From assembly GCA_038321755.1 (NCBI GenBank), contig JBBQFJ010000169.1, forward strand, positions 1 through 6,318: DNA of 6,318 nucleotides. Direction: 5' to 3'. This document shows positions 6,085-6,318 of this stretch, piece by piece; the stretch's first letter is position 1; each line of letters starts with the position of its first letter. This stretch comes from JALHSW01 sp038321755 (lineage in GTDB: Bacteria; Actinomycetota; Acidimicrobiia; IMCC26256; PALSA-555). The notes below the pieces were generated by a model. It was not told the DNA's origin. It did not search any database and was given only the letters and a program-made list of their open reading frames with translations. The translations under genes were made by a program, and so were the position numbers.

Positions 6085-6318
6085 GTGAGCGACCTCGAAC
6101 ACCGCATCGGCGAGCTGTGGGAGCACCGGGACGAGCTCGGTGCGTCGATCGACGAGAACGACGCACGTGCGGCCGTCCACGAGGCGATCGAGCTGCTCGA
6201 CCGCGGCGGCGCGCGCGTCGCCGAGATCGTCGACGGTGAGGTGCTGGTCCACCAGTGGTTGAAGCACGCGATCCTGCTGCTCTTCCGGCTGTCGAAGATG
6301 GAGACGATCGAGCTCGGA
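6085..6318 (+). CDS. dapD: tetrahydrodipicolinate N-succinyltransferase (DapD), N-terminal part, truncated by window edge
   Basis: DapD transfers succinyl from succinyl-CoA to tetrahydrodipicolinate, the first committed step of the succinylase branch; its product is the DapC substrate. Only 78 codons, the N-terminal helical domain, are in the window; the left-handed beta-helix acyltransferase domain would follow. The visible part aligns by eye with E. coli DapD: an amphipathic start, then AIELLDRGGARVAE (34-47), a DGE turn (50-52), and HQWLKHAILLLFR (56-68), which corresponds to HQWLKKAVLLSFR in E. coli. The GTG start is supported by AGGAG 4 nt upstream. The gene begins 37 bp after dapC on the same strand, so the two are probably co-transcribed. 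The resemblance is to the proteobacterial type rather than the distinct DapD family of Mycobacterium and Corynebacterium. The assignment is good although partial. Confidence 0.88.
   Translation, partial: MSDLEHRIGELWEHRDELGASIDENDARAAVHEAIELLDRGGARVAEIVDGEVLVHQWLKHAILLLFRLSKMETIELG

Noticed and set aside
1..6318. Search for CRISPR repeats, tRNA genes, insertion sequence ends, toxin-antitoxin or phage-defence genes
   Set aside because: No direct repeat array, tRNA-like segment, transposase or small paired ORFs are visible. Nearly every base is assigned to conserved housekeeping genes.

Overview
This is a gene-dense, GC-rich housekeeping segment from an actinobacterium. The order miaB-miaA-dapF-hflX, followed by lysine/diaminopimelate genes, is typical of Actinobacteria. 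The protein style (for example NTCCIREN in MiaB and the GFVPPPYP start of DapC) and the TANNNT-type -10 boxes lying directly before start codons suggest a deep lineage such as Acidimicrobiia. That class-level placement is inference.

Layout. Bases 1-293 on the minus strand carry the N-terminal part of a TSUP (TauE/SafE-like) membrane transporter, cut off by the window edge. After a 30-bp divergent gap, four plus-strand genes form a tightly coupled operon: miaB (324-1754), miaA (1751-2701), dapF (2698-3525) and hflX (3522-4832). Each consecutive pair overlaps by 4 bp (TTGA, ATGA, ATGA). A 54-bp gap holds a probable leaderless promoter for dapC (4887-6047). dapD (6085 to beyond the window end) follows 37 bp later with a clear Shine-Dalgarno. 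No stretch longer than 300 bases lacks a gene. I see no tRNA, rRNA, CRISPR or mobile element.

How the genes work together. MiaA prenylates A37 of tRNAs that read UNN codons, and MiaB then methylthiolates the same base. HflX is a ribosome-associated GTPase, so three of the four operon genes serve translation. DapF epimerises LL-DAP to meso-DAP for peptidoglycan and lysine. DapD and DapC catalyse consecutive steps of the succinylase branch of the same pathway, in the order DapD then DapC. DapE, the step between DapC and DapF, is not in this window.

Points worth a second look: serine replaces the first catalytic cysteine in DapF; a perfect hairpin has a candidate miaB start codon as its loop; hflX has a run of five A-ending codons; DapD appears to be of the E. 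coli type in an actinobacterial setting; and dapC appears to be leaderless. I found no new multi-gene system here. The region is mostly conventional.
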